Below, piece after piece: positions 1 to 11,811 of a stretch of DNA of 64,000 nt. The DNA is taken from contig NKYR01000009.1 in assembly GCA_003184365.1 (NCBI GenBank), positions 452,249 through 516,248 on the forward strand. Reading direction: 5' to 3'. The notes under the pieces were generated by a model that searched no databases, was not told the origin of the DNA, and saw only the letters and a program-made list of their open reading frames with translations. The DNA is from Evernia prunastri (lineage: Eukaryota > Ascomycota > Lecanoromycetes > Lecanorales > Parmeliaceae). Each line of letters begins with the position of its first letter. Position 1 is the first letter of the stretch. The translations under genes were made by a program, and so were the position numbers.

Positions 1-1487
1 CCAGGCATGGAACGAGATTGATGTGAAGGTTTAAGGATTTGCGAATGGACAGAAAAGGAGCACGAGAAGTGTGTCCGTGCGGATTTTCCATATTTTGTCG
101 CTTTATGGTCTCCGGACGCTGAGTTGGAGGAGTATAGAACTGTCTGCGATTGGGCCATATGGGTATGTTCATCTAGCCAAGGAGTTTCGATCCCAGGACA
201 AAGTGGTACTCTTATAGATCATCGTTTACTGAGGCAACAAACCAGGTTTTTGAGTTTGACGACCGTATGCATAAGCACTGGTTTCTCGCCCATATGATAA
301 CGATTGACCTCGATCTAACGAACCAGCTTTGCTTGAATCAGAATTCGACGACGAAATCAATTGTAACCCTGAGCTCGCGAGGAAAGAGGTCGAGGCTTTG
401 ACCAAGCTCATGAAATCGCCAAATCCTGTTGGTTACTCGGCAGCGTATCATCCCCTTCGCTATGTCTACCAGAGCGTGTGGCAGCGGATTTCGAAGGTAT
501 TTACTTACACCGACTAGCTTCCACAATCGTGTTCCCTCTCGAAGAACTAAAATGCTGACCTCCGCCCCAGCGATCCCCTCCAGGTATCCCGTCCAGGTTC
601 AAATACTAGTCCTGTGCCTACTGAACCTTGATATAGGGGTCCAGCGACGATTTATCAAAGCCATGGAAGGCTATTTCTCCGGTGTAGTCCGCCAAGAGGA
701 CCTGCGCTCTTTGGTGGAAAGGCAAGATATCGAGGAATACATCGCTGTCCGCCGAGAATCTGTCGGTGTTATGCCCTGCTTGGCTTTGATAGAGTCAGTG
801 ACTCCAAAAGGGACAACGATTTCTGTTAGCGAATGAGTTGACTAGTGAATCTGTATTTTGCATAGATTCGCCCATGCACTCGACATCCCGGATGAAGTCT
901 TCGAGCATCACTCTATCCGCACAATCGAGACTCTAGCCACTGATTTGGTCTTACTGTAAGTCGCGACACTCGTTCACGGGCTTCCCATCCATGCGGCTCC
1001 ATACTGACCCACAGAATTCAAACAGACAAAACGATATCCTCTCATTCCACAGAGAACAGTCCAACGGCTTCAATACCAATATTGTTTACCTCTTCCGCCA
1101 GGAAGGCCTCTCCCAACAGCAAGCTTACGACGAGGTCAACCTCTTACTGCACAAGCGCTACCGCGCGTGGTACGTAGCCCATTCCGAGATCCCCGTTTGG
1201 GGCGAGGAGATTGATGCGCAGGTCATGCTTTATGTCAAAGGGTGTCTGGACATCGTTCTAGCCAACGTAAATTGGAGGTAGGCTTTATGAACTTCGACTT
1301 CTTTATCCGTTTTATCCTATTTCCCCGCGTATTTCATTCGGAGATTTGGGTGCATGTAACTCAAGGAGAAGAGAGGAACTGTCGGTGCACGATTGGCTGA
1401 TCAGCCAACAGTTTCAAGTCAGAGCGCTACTTCGGCACGGATAATGCCGCGGTGAGGAAGATGAGGATGGTGAGTGTGCTGCCATAG
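1..1487 (+). CDS. Class I terpene synthase (sesquiterpene-cyclase type), 5' partial
   Basis: Ionises and cyclises a prenyl diphosphate, most likely farnesyl diphosphate; soluble and Mg2+-dependent. I can join exons about 25-162, 246-264, 327-496, 571-583, 637-793, 866-955, 1026-1277 and 1412-1487 in one frame with GT-AG introns. The first exons give the aspartate-rich metal motif (FDDPLLE, split over the 246-264/327 junction). Exon 637-793 carries the helix around FIKAMEGYFSG and the VRRESVG stretch. Exon 1026 opens with the second metal motif NDILSFHREQ, which fits NDxxSxx(K/R)E, and the last exon has FKSERYFG with the RY pair that senses diphosphate. The stop is at 1485-1487. The start lies left of the window or in an unseen first exon. 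Substrate and product cannot be read from the sequence. No prenyltransferase or P450 is adjacent on the right. Confidence 0.88.
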
Positions 1488-1629
1488 GTCGACTTGGTGC
1501 AAGTTGTCGCATCTCAGGAACAATGAAGTTTTAGAAAAAGGGAAAAAATTGATGAGGGGGGGAGGGGGGTAGTTGGGGGGAACGCAGGATAACATCTTTC
1601 GCTGAATTCACCACTGTCCCTTCTTATCG

Positions 1630-2100
1630 TTCAGCAAAAAAAGCAATCCCAAGACGGACCTTTTCCATCCAATAAGATTGATTCCGATCAAGTCTGCCAT
1701 CATAGATGATTCGAGCACCATTAATTCTCGCGTACTCTCCTGGGGTCTTTTTCAATGTCGCCTCGTTCGTACAACATACTCCACACGAAGCTCATGTCGT
1801 AGCGCCATCGAAATAGAAAGCATGCTCTAACACTGGTTCAGATCAAAGGAAATTGCGGATCGCTGGCTGAGATTCACCGCACAACGGTGGTCGACCGAGA
1901 TCCTATAACGAAGGCAAGTATTGCGCAGTAGCAGCTCCAGCGCCAGACGAGCCTGCCCCAACCACAACGTCTACCGCACCTCTCGGGAAAGGGAATGGAA
2001 GTTCCACGGATTCTCCCCCCAATCGCAGCCAAACATGTAGCGTCTTGACCGTGAACTTCGATTGGTGAGATTTATACCGCTTCTTGTAAAGTGTTCCGCT
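1630..2100 (-). pseudogene. Decayed ORF, unidentified
   Basis: The minus strand reads in one frame for about 150 codons with three stops (near 1903, 1844 and 1793). The stretch before the first stop looks coding: LHVWLRLGG, LPFPFPRG and a glycine-rich DVVVGAGSSGAG. Past the stops, KTPGEYARINGARIIYDG still looks protein-like. I do not recognise the family; the glycine-rich string resembles a dinucleotide-binding loop, but that alone is weak. Best explained as a gene relic, possibly RIP-mutated. Confidence 0.25.
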
Positions 2101-2586
2101 TGAAACTAAAAATGGAAAACCGACCGTTTCTCATCACAGATTTTCCATGTGACAGTCGCGGCTTCAATGATGTGATGCAGAGAAGAGGATCTAGGGTCTG
2201 GGCTAACGGCGCCAACTTTCGTTCGGCCCAAGCTGGTGGGTGGCCTTGCGTGGTTTGAGACCCTGGACCATTTCACAGGATGGTACTGCGTGCGCTGCAT
2301 ACCATCGATCTTGCCAATTTTGTGCCAGGAAGAAGACAAAGAGAGAGAGAGTCACACTGGTTTACTATACTGTGTGAATTGTAAGTCCCAAAGGAGTCAA
2401 TCCCTCAGTGAGCTAACAAAACTGCGTCACGTACCTGCGCGAATGGGGTGCCATAAAAATATCCAAGAACGAACTCAACAACACCACACCATCTTCCCCC
2501 ACGGACCTCTCTCTCCTTCGAAACAAAAGCACGGTACATACCCATCCATCCATCCATCCTCCCCCGTCAACTTAAAACCCAACCCC

Positions 2587-3064
2587 TCAGCCCTCCGCAC
2601 CCCCACTCTCAAACCATTCCCTCAACCGCTCAATATCCCCATCCCGAAACGCCGACTCGCCCGTCCCATGCCGAGCGATGACAAGCCCCGTCAAACTCCC
2701 CTTCTCGATGGCTTTCTTGCCCGGCGCGTCGCCCGGTTCGTCGGCCATGTCGTGTTTGCGGAGAACGGCCTCTTTTTCTGGGAGAAGGGTTGGGGTCAGG
2801 GGGCTGTTTCTTTCGGTAAAAGGACATGCAGATGGAGAGATGGAGAGGGGGGGGAGATGGGCGAGCCTCGATCCGATGCTGGGGAAACAGACACCGGCGC
2901 TCATACGTACCGGACGGGTCGGCGCTGAAGTCTCGGAGTATGGCCAGTTGGGTCTCGTCGAAGATGGCGTTGGGAGTGTTGTGGTTGCCGATGACGGCGG
3001 AGGCGAAGGTTTTGGTCGCGAGCATGTGGGGGACGCTGGGGCCGGAGTAGGTTCCGGGGGACAT
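2587..3064 (-). CDS. Small hypothetical protein, two exons
   Basis: Exon 1 runs 3064-2911 and exon 2 2777-2587, separated by a 133-bp intron with a GTACGT donor at 2910 and a CCCAG acceptor. Joining keeps frame and gives about 114 residues. The N-terminal half has NHNTPNAIFDETQLAILRDF; the C-terminal half is charged and ends REWFESGGAEG. There is no signal peptide or membrane segment. The clean splice sites and the frame joining across the intron support a real gene. I do not recognise the family and assign no function. Confidence 0.55.
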
Positions 3065-3621
3065 TGCGGCGGTTTTTTGAGGGGGTTGGGAGATGGTCTT
3101 TGTTTGGTGGTGGTGGATTAAGCGGAGTAGATGGCTCTGATGATTTCGATTGGAGGTTTCGTGATTTGGGGTATCTTTTGAGGATGATGCTGCAGACGTG
3201 CGTCGCCTGTAGGTATTTTAGGCAACAGTCAATATAGTCTTCCTTTCCGTTGGCGGTGGTGGCGGGGTGAATACTGACTAGCCTTTCTAGGCAGGTGTGC
3301 CTGAATTATCAGGCCGGGCCATTGTTTACCTAATAGTAATGAGACGGACGAATGGGGAGGTGAGTGGGCTCTGCAAAGGCTCTGGCTCGGGTCCTGACTG
3401 TGGGTATGTATGGCAGGGAATACACCTAGTGCGATCTCGTATTGAGCTTCTCGACCAACTGCTGTGTTCCGGCCAAGGATCCTACGTCTGCTATGATCCA
3501 ATTTGCCCTCTAGATTCTCTATGAGCCCTCTCTATGACTTCGTGCGGTTGAGCACTCGTAAAGTAGTTACCACAATCTCGTTACATAGAGTTCCTGTCTT
3601 CGTCCTTCGGACATACAGTGT
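3065..3621. other. Intergenic, nothing recognised
   Basis: Short overlapping ORFs only, none with a recognisable motif. It lies between the small hypothetical gene and the 3' end of the broken NLR gene. Confidence 0.5.
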
Positions 3622-6600
3622 CTACCCCGTGTTTGTCTTCATCAGTTTCGCTTCTACTGGTCCCGAAACTCTCATCTCACTGCTGTGAATGATCTTTGCG
3701 AAAGCTTTTAGACGATAACGCTCGTATGGTTTCGGCCGTGCACCGTTGTCCAGTAGAATCTCGATGACTTTTAACCAATCCTGAGCTCGTGCTAAAGATA
3801 GGGGCGTTTCTTCCCAGTGGTCTCTTGCATTCGGGTCCGCTCCAAAGTCCAAAAGGATGTCTGCTGTGTCTACTCGATGATAAAGCGCTGCGAGATGGAG
3901 AGGTGTCCTGCCACAGACATCACGAAAGTCAACGGCAAGCCCGGATTCAAGTAGCATCTCGACAATCTCTGAAAACCCTCTTTCGGCAGCGACGTGCAAT
4001 GCAGACTGCTCCCTGTTGGGTATTGGCTTGCGAGCTCTTTGGGTTGGATCGAGGCTCGCTTTGGATAATTCGCGTTCCACTTGGTCCACGTAGCCCAGCT
4101 TCGCAGCGACATACAGTGTAGTATCGTCTTTTGGCAATGATGGGATAGTGTATCCAATGTTTCCAGCGGAGAACGGTTTGCACTGGCTTGGGCCCACATC
4201 GAAATACATTATCAATGCGGTCGTTGGGGCCATCATGGGCAGATCTCTCCCAGTCTATCCTTTCAGCTAAATCCATATAAAAAAATCTTCCCAAAAAAGA
4301 TACTGCACCATTTTCTATCGCACAGGCTTCCATGTTCATCTGTTCATTTGCGATTTGCAGAGGCGATCGAGCGAGCTCATCACATATCAAGGTAAGTCCA
4401 CCATGACGCAAAAGCGAATTGATGATATTACAATCTCCATAATAAGCCGCTTCGTGGAGGGCAGTCCTTCCTGTCTTGTCTTGTACGTTGACATCGAGAC
4501 AATCTGGGCTGGCGAGCACTTCGTTCAAGACTTCGAGATTCTTACCGAAGGCTGCTGCAAGTTGGGTGCGAGCGCTCATAAAACTCATTAAGAACTCGCC
4601 GACACCTTTGGATAAATCTGAGTCAAAATGAAGAAGGTTCGTCAGCTGCTTGCGGGTATCCTCGAAGGACGGGAGCCTGCCAATGATGGCGAAGAATTGC
4701 GCATAGACCGCTGGACGACTGGCGGCAACTGCCTTTTTGAATGTCAATCCCCACATGAACAAGCATTACAAGGTGTTCTGACTTGCCTTGACTTTGTCGA
4801 CGAATTTCTTTGTCTTAATGAAAGCTGTTCCCGCTTTCAAGTCTTGGCAAACCAATTACTTTATGAAGCTGGGCGAACATTAGGAAATAATCATTAGGCC
4901 TGCTTTCGAGGAATCCAAGGGCCAGGCTGTAGGTATGTTGATTTTGGCATTTCTTCAAATGATCGGACCAATGTCCACACGCATATACCAGGAAAGGGAT
5001 GCTATCGAGCACATTCACGGAGTCAGTGTTATTATCCCTGGCTTCATGAATCTCGATGGACGTGAGGTGGTACACTAAGAAGTTAAGACAGGCTTGTGCG
5101 ATCGTATCACCACTATTGCGGAACCATTTCTCGGAGGTATTGCTGAAGTACCTCTTGACCGTGTAGTGTACTAGACTCACTTTTCCGAACTCATCAATAG
5201 TAGCCAAACCCGCACACATCGATAGTAGATCGGCTATGCGGACAATTTCGTCTTCGTCGACAGGATTCTCTCTTGCGAGAGCTTCGATCTCTTCAGAGCT
5301 GCACGGAGTCACCGTCGCATAGTCGAAGTCGTCTCCAGCGACTGCTTCAGTTCTGACTCGTATAGTCGTCGCATACTCGATTTCTCTTGTACTGAGGGGC
5401 CGACAGGCATGTATAACCCACATCAGAAAATTCAAAACAATAGCTTTCCGATCCTCATCCATTGAAACAATACGTTGCATTGCTATCGCATACATGTCGT
5501 CAATATGAGTCGGCAGATTTTTGACCGCGGTTAAGACAGCCTTTGGCGTGAGCTTGGCAGCTAAGTCGTTCATATGCAGTTTTGATAGTAAGAACCTGCA
5601 GATGTAACTTGAGATAAGGTCACTATGGACTTGATGGTCAAGTGGTAAAGCTTACATTCCTTGAGCCTGCTCCGTAACCTTTTGCACAACTTCTTCTCTC
5701 GATCCTGGCTTCCTGGCAACGCACCGGGAAAGAGTGGGCTCCTGTGAGATGCGCCACTCGACATAGTTTTCAATATCTTCCTCCGCGGCTTCAATTTTGA
5801 TGTGGAAGCTATCAAATACCTTCCTCAAGAGATGACCATTTTGCGAACACAAGACGCCTCCAGTATAGCAGTCTTCACAAATGTCGAATGGGTGGTTCCA
5901 TACATGACTCACAGTGGTAGTAAGCCGCCTTAAGTCTGCCATTGCAGCTACTACAAGACTTATTATCTTCGGTCTGTGCAAATAGAGTGTCTAGGCCGGG
6001 TCGCGAGGTGATCATGAGATTTGTGTCACTGTTCAAATCGCGTATCTTTTCGATCAGAAGCGCTCGGTCTGCTTCTTTGAGGACCTCGTCCAAGGCATCT
6101 AAAACGATGTAGGTTCGATCGTATCGACGGAGCTCGGCCTTGATCAGTTGTAGAAGGTCAGAAAGCTGGGGACGTGTATCCTTATTGACTGAGCTAGTGT
6201 GAAGCTTGCTCAACTCGGTTGGTAGCGTCGAGCGTACCTCCAGGAGTTGTCTCAATATGCTGCCCAGAAGATTCTCGATTGTTTGACTGGAGGGATCGTT
6301 ATAGTTACAGTATAAGACTATAGTTGCAACGTTCTAGTCTTTGAAGTCTTTTCGAAGACGTTGGGTGACTATCGACGCAAGAAATGTTTTCCCAGCGCCT
6401 GGAATTCCTGAACACCATATGAGCAGACCTTTGCCATCAAGCCATGTACTAAAATGAGGTGATGTCCAAAGCCATTGTCCAGTATTCTTGCAGCTGTCAC
6501 CGAATATAGCATCCTGTCGGGCGGAAAAATTAAGGGGAGAAACCCAGTCCAAGATGACTTTGAGTTGAGCCTCTGTTACGATATCTTTCACAATTTTGCC

Positions 6601-7044
6601 GTTGTCAAGAGCCTCCTTTGAAAGCGCAATATTGGCGTCGCTGAGGACCAGGTTCATGCTCTGTTTCAAGCTCTGAATGTGTGATAGAGTGCGGTCAATC
6701 TCTTCTCTCTCGAGTGACCAAGTGATTGCTTGCAAAATGCCATGACGACCCGGTTTAGGCTTCAGCTTTTCTGCAAGCCGTATGACCGTGCGTTCGGTTT
6801 GTTCCCAGATGCCCCCAGGTTTTCCGAGCTCGACGATTCCTCGTATCCAAGGTTCCTCACGATCTGATATCAGAGAATCAAAACGGTCTTTCAAGATGTT
6901 CAGTGTGGTCCAAAATGAGGTGAGCTCTGTCAAGAGTCTGAGACGCTCCTTGCCGCCTTCCTTGACACTATTCAAAAACGTGACGACTTTAAATGTGACT
7001 TCCGCAAGCCCAGCGATACTGGCCGCAAAGCTCACAGGATCCAT
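3622..7044 (-). pseudogene. NLR-type STAND protein (NACHT + zinc-finger + ankyrin repeats), broken
   Basis: Fungal NLR-like proteins take part in non-self recognition and programmed cell death. From the ATG at 7044 the protein opens MDPVSFAASIAGLAEV, the usual start of the fungal STAND N-terminal helical domain, then Walker A GIPGAGKT (about 6400) and Walker B YIVLDALDE (about 6100). A ZZ-like zinc finger follows (CSSC, YHCESC, then FDICEDCY) around 5850-5930. After a normal intron at about 5597-5655 come winged-helix-like and LVHYTVKRYF segments, then ankyrin repeats (TALHEAAYYGD, TPLHLAALY, DFGADPNARDHWEETPL) to 3622. It is broken: an in-frame TAG at 6334-6336 between FKD and NVATIVLYCNYN, and a one-base frame change inside the zinc finger near 5890-5900. 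Two further frame changes (about 4760-4860 and 4170-4230) could be short introns. Two clear lesions in conserved motifs make a pseudogene the best call. Confidence 0.85.
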
Positions 7045-8584
7045 GGTAGCGTGGTATGATCAGGGTTCCACGGATTCCTAGGAAGATGGGATGCCAGAGT
7101 GTAAGCGCTAGGGTACTGCATATCAGCCGCACTACCCTCTTATTGGAGAAGGCTGAATCAAGCCCACCTTCTTGCATGTTGTCGCCCCGCCATAGTACTG
7201 TTCTAAGCACAGTACCTGAGCTGTAAAAATGGCAGGATTCCAGACGATCTGGTTGACGGACTGCGCCGTCGGCCGGTTTCCTACCGTCGCAGACGTGAAA
7301 ACCCTGGGAAGAGAATTCCTCAACGAATTTGGACGCAGTGTAGTCCCAGATCGCGGCTACCCATGTTTGCCTACTCGATTCCAATGTCAGCCATTGTCTA
7401 CGGATCTGGAGGGAGTCGAACAAGCCGTGAAGCGATTCTTCGATAATAATCTATATTACTCACGCCCTACTGCTGAAGAGAGTGTCGACGTGAGGATTTG
7501 AGAAATATTTGCAACAAGATAACTTACTTGAAGACTACTAGAGTAGTGGAAGAACTACTGACGCTAATCAAAAGCGTCTACATCCAAATACTTAAGATGT
7601 CAGAGATAGGTATAACCTCAACAAATCAACAGCAATCATCAATTGAATCAAAAAACAGTATCCATACAAACATCCTCACTACTCCGGTTCTTCGAAGTAC
7701 CTGAAGCAGCTCGCTTGACCCACATCCGCATAGCCTTCTGATCCCTCACTCTTGCACGTCGACCCTGTGGAACGAAACCCTCTTGTCGTCATCACTACCT
7801 ACTCAAGACATGGCTAGGAGACCTTCGTTTCGTGGTGGCGTCTTTGATCTCATCTTCGCAGACTGAAGCTCTGCACGCGTTTGGCTCATAGGACGACGGA
7901 GAGTATTTCCTTCAGGTAATGCTGTACCCGGATGGCTGTAGCGGCGAATGCGGGGCGCTCCACAAGCGGTTTCCACGTCGCATGTTATGAGGTGGGGATA
8001 TAGGTTTAGGAGGTCTCTGATGGGGTTTGTGTAGACCTATATGGGGTTTGTGCGTCGGTATCAAAGTAGCAAAGGAGCGCGCGTAGGCTTTGCTGTCCAG
8101 ATGAAAGAAAGTTTGTGAACGAGACTATTTAGCTAGCCCTGCTTAGTATCCAATTCAATCTGCAGCATGCATCTTCAACATCTGCGCTTTGGATGCTGTT
8201 TCTCCGTGGCATGCTAACAGACTGCCGAATACTCAAAACTCCTCAATAATAACGTCGAGACAATTGCTCCCTTATCATGTCAACCACGAATCGTACCGCC
8301 CCCTGGATTTAATCATGCCTCTTCCCCCACAACCCTCAGCAACCAATCCGTTGGCCCAATACAAGCTCTGTCCCATAATTCCAACTTCCCTATTGGATGC
8401 AGGCCGTGGCCGCGCGCAATCTTTTTATTCTCGAATTTCTGGAGCGACTGCGTCGTGTATTCCCGGCTCTGTACGGCAACAGCTCCGTTTATGGTTAGTC
8501 GCGCCAGCTGTGAACGGTCGGCGGTGAGTAGGTTCGGGTGCTTGGGGGGGCTTTATGTCAGCAGTGTTGACGATAGGATCCGCA
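7045..8584. other. Gene-poor stretch
   Basis: Holds a 90-codon plus-strand ORF (7229-7501) and other short ORFs without recognisable motifs. A minus-strand run ending near 7670 (containing QKAMRMWVKRAASG) looks mildly protein-like but cannot be assigned. Confidence 0.4.
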
Positions 8585-9016
8585 TTAGTCGAAGTAGGGA
8601 GGGGGTGCCGGTGGGAGCCGAGTGAGGGTTTGAGGTTCTGTCTCGGGAGGGCTGCTACTAACCAGGATACCAGTATCTCTGCTAATAACCCGGACAGTAG
8701 GAACACCCGCCGCTGGACGCTGATTGACTTGACGCGCCTTTCTTCGCGCCGTCATGCCGTCAGGCAAGGTCAAAATGGCGTATAATGTAGCTAATTTATG
8801 CACGATCAGGAAGGTAGTTTTTACGATAGTGTCTGGCATGAGGCGTCCCAGAGCGGCAAAGAAATAAGAGAAGAAATCAGCCACGCTTTTGAGAAAGATG
8901 GCCCAGGCTTCGGTAACTGGTCCCGTAGAGCGGCTTATGCCCCTGCCTCTTGGAGGCATCTTTGCCGTATGGCTGGGGCTGCGACAGAACGATTCTCCAG
9001 AGATTAAGGGTTCCAA
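8585..9016 (-). CDS. Hypothetical small protein with one hydrophobic segment
   Basis: A 143-codon ORF starting MEPLISGESFCR. Residues about 38-85 are hydrophobic (SVADFFSYFFAALGRL, then FLIVHKLATLYAILTL) and could form one or two membrane helices. The tail is proline-rich and ends LPPAPPPYFD. It sits downstream of the gtr1 3' end on the same strand. I do not recognise a family; it may be a chance ORF. Confidence 0.28.
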   Translation of the reverse strand: MEPLISGESFCRSPSHTAKMPPRGRGISRSTGPVTEAWAIFLKSVADFFSYFFAALGRLMPDTIVKTTFLIVHKLATLYAILTLPDGMTARRKARQVNQRPAAGVPTVRVISRDTGILVSSSPPETEPQTLTRLPPAPPPYFD

Positions 9017-9207
9017 AAGGCTAGGGGCCGTACTTGATGCGTCGAAGATGGAGGTCTGGACGAGATGTAGAGGGCGTTTGCATTAGGATTCCTGATTCAA
9101 GTATTGGACGTCTGGCTTGTGCCCCTTCCGTTCTAGTCTGCCCTGGATGGCACATGCCCTTTCCCTACCGAGACAATATATTGTTCAATAGTCCTTCCAC
9201 TGCTGAC

Positions 9208-10385
9208 TTAGCGCCCATCTTTAACACGCCCGTTCGCCTTCCTTTCAGGCCTGTCTGTGTCCCCTGCTGCCCATCCCATAATATCCAGTTCAACAAAGCG
9301 ATCCTTAGCAGCCATTATATTGAACCGCGACAAGTCGATCTCCAATTGTCCAGGCGGAAGAATGACAAGCACATAGGTGTTATTCGTCAATCGAGCCAGG
9401 ATCAGGTTGAAGCGCGGTGCCTTGATGGCGATCTCCGCGAATGGATGGGATGCTGTTGAAGAGTGGGTGTACTTCCTATATTCCTCTCGGTCAGCCTGAA
9501 AACCCGAACCCAGGAAGCGGAATAGGGAAAGAGCGGCCTACGAAAGTGAGTGCTTGAATGTCTTGATGACGTTACTCAGCCGTTCCTGGCGATCACTATA
9601 CGGATTTCGCTCTCCCAATTCACTTGTCACGTTCGTGACGGTTAGAAACGTCGCTCGTTCGAACAGTATAATCTCCTCTGCGCTCGTCTCCTTGGCTAGA
9701 TTTTTCAAATACCGATCAATGATATGCAAATTTGGGACCAATGATTTCACGATCTCTCCCCACGCCTTGTACAGGCTCTGATCCCATATAGTTGTGCCAT
9801 AGACCTTCAGCTCTTCACTAAATACCCCGCTGTACTCTTGGATGGCGAGGGTACGATCCTGGATCACTTGGTCTCGGAAGATGTTTTGCACGAGATCAAT
9901 TTTATGGACTAGGGCGAAGACGTGCGCGGAGGGGGAGTATTCGGCTAAGGCGGAGATGACGGCGGTGTAGGTGAGGAGATCGCGAGGATTGGAGCCTTCG
10001 AAGGAGCGGGACTCCACGTCAAAGACATAGATGAGGACACCAACGTCGCTGAAGGTTTGGGCTTTCTGCGAAGTGAGGTAGGTCTCCGTGAAGGCGTCCT
10101 GTCTATCTCATTACAGCGCGTTAGCCATTGTCGAACACCCTGCGGAAAAGCAGACTCTTGAGAAATTGCGGATCAAGATTCGTACCCTCCACAGTCCCAA
10201 AGGTTGAGTATAAGACTTCCCAAGAACTTGACTGTGCTGTGCTCGACATCTATTGTTGCACCGAGGCGGCGGACATCTTTGGCAACGTAATTGCTAAAAA
10301 TGATGCTGCGCATGGAAGATTTGCCAGAGCCAGACTTTCCCATCAGGAGGACCTTCTTCTTCTGGGGCTTTTTAAGGCTATTCAT
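9208..10385 (-). CDS. gtr1: Gtr1/RagA-family GTPase
   Basis: Small GTPase of the Rag family. As a heterodimer with Gtr2 (Rag C/D) on the vacuole it passes amino-acid sufficiency to TORC1. Exons 10385-10186, 10102-9542 and 9475-9208 join with conserved phases (donors GTACGA and GTAGGC) into about 342 residues; S. cerevisiae Gtr1 has 310. Motifs: P-loop MGKSGSGKSSMRS at residues 12-24, effector segment RRLGATIDVEHS, G3 LWDCGGQD rebuilt exactly across intron 1, and LVHKIDLV in place of NKxD, typical of Rag proteins. The C-terminal roadblock-like half has TNNTYVLVILPPG and RFNIMAAKDRFVELD. The start is the only ATG ahead of the P-loop. A conserved single-copy gene among accessory genes. Confidence 0.95.
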
Positions 10386-11811
10386 GATGGCAGCTTTCCA
10401 GGCTTGTCAAGTAGGATTGAGAGAGATTGAAATTGCCGCGGGACGCGCAGACCGGTTCCTCGAGGATATGGAGTATGGTGTATGATGAGCATCGTCTTCT
10501 GCATACAGGCTGGTTGATTCAACACTAAATTGTGGGCACAGAGATTCGTTACAGCTGGGGAGGTAAAATGGATGGTGGGGCCAAGAGACCGTTGCCAAGA
10601 CCCGGCACGGCTACAATCGGTTCACCAACTGCCGAGGTTTCCCATGTGCAACTTCAGTGAATAGAAGAAGAAGAAAACCATCCTTTTCCACAACCCCTCC
10701 GTATCTCCCTCCCTCTCCAGCCGGCAGTCTCGCGCTTGACCTCGAGCCCAGAAGCAGAACACCCTCCCCCTCGCCGCCTCCAACCATCACCACTCCCACT
10801 ACAATGACACCGAGCACAGCACCGATGAGCTCTCAGAATTCATGACAGCAGGCCACCACAGCAGGGCCGAGCACGATCCCCCGCGACAAGAAGTGCTGCT
10901 CAGAAGTGAGCGCAGAGAGCTAGCCCTAACGCAACACAACCCCGCCGACCTTCCTTCCTTCCTTCCTTCCCCTTTCGATATCCGAGGTGCACACACTGTT
11001 TGATATTTCCGCCCGCCGTAGCTTAAGGGTCTGGGGCAAGCCTTGGGGAGGGGGTAAGAGCGGGGCATGAAACGAACTTGAGTATCCCTTTGTGAGGTAG
11101 TAAGTCACACCCTACCACCTACCCGGATAGCGCACCGCAAGGGCACGATCCGGCGCATGAGCATAGTAGCACTGCGGTTATTATGCCCGAGAAGGCGAGC
11201 ACGGCTGAGGTGGTTTGTTGAGGGGTAGGGAAGGAGGGAAGGCTAGTATGGGTAAGGAAAGGGATGTCTCTCTCTCTCTCTCGCGCTCTCTCTCTTTCTG
11301 TCTTTTGTCATTCCCAATTTCTCTAGACATGCCCGGGTGGCCAAAGGGTTTTGGACTTTGTGCATAGTATTATCCTAGCACATTATACTATTCGCTGTAA
11401 ATGCGAGAAAAGTATAGATGCTGCTGCGCTGCTAATTCGGTATATTTCTCTATCCATGTTTGTCGGATGGAGCTGCGACTTGAAGAAGTTATCGGTTGGC
11501 TTTTTTGTTTTAGCGCTGAATTGTATTAGTAAATACCTATTACTAGGGGGTTGAGGCGATTATCAGATTAAACGTGAATTTCGTTGCAAGGCTCCCTACT
11601 TCATCAAAATCAATGTGGCATATGGGTTTACTTCCACAACCCTTCTGAAGTGTATCAAGAGCTACAGTAGTCTTTTCTATTTTGAACTGAAGACCTTGCT
11701 AGACTAAATAGGATGGTTAGTTCGTGCTTCAGAATACCCGGTGGCACGGATGAGTTGGGGGCCGAACTTCAATAAATTTTGTCACGATACTATCCAATTG
11801 TCTTCTTTTCT
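10386..11811. other. Intergenic, low complexity
   Basis: Contains proline-rich chance ORFs, a short (CCTT)n run near 10951-10970 and a CT-rich microsatellite. No gene is supported. Confidence 0.5.
11267..11299. repeat. (CT)n microsatellite
   Basis: Interrupted run of TC dinucleotides with one CGCG break. Confidence 0.9.

Noticed and set aside
10611..11108. Low-complexity ORFs on both strands
   Set aside because: Proline- and serine-rich reading of simple repeats; no motif.
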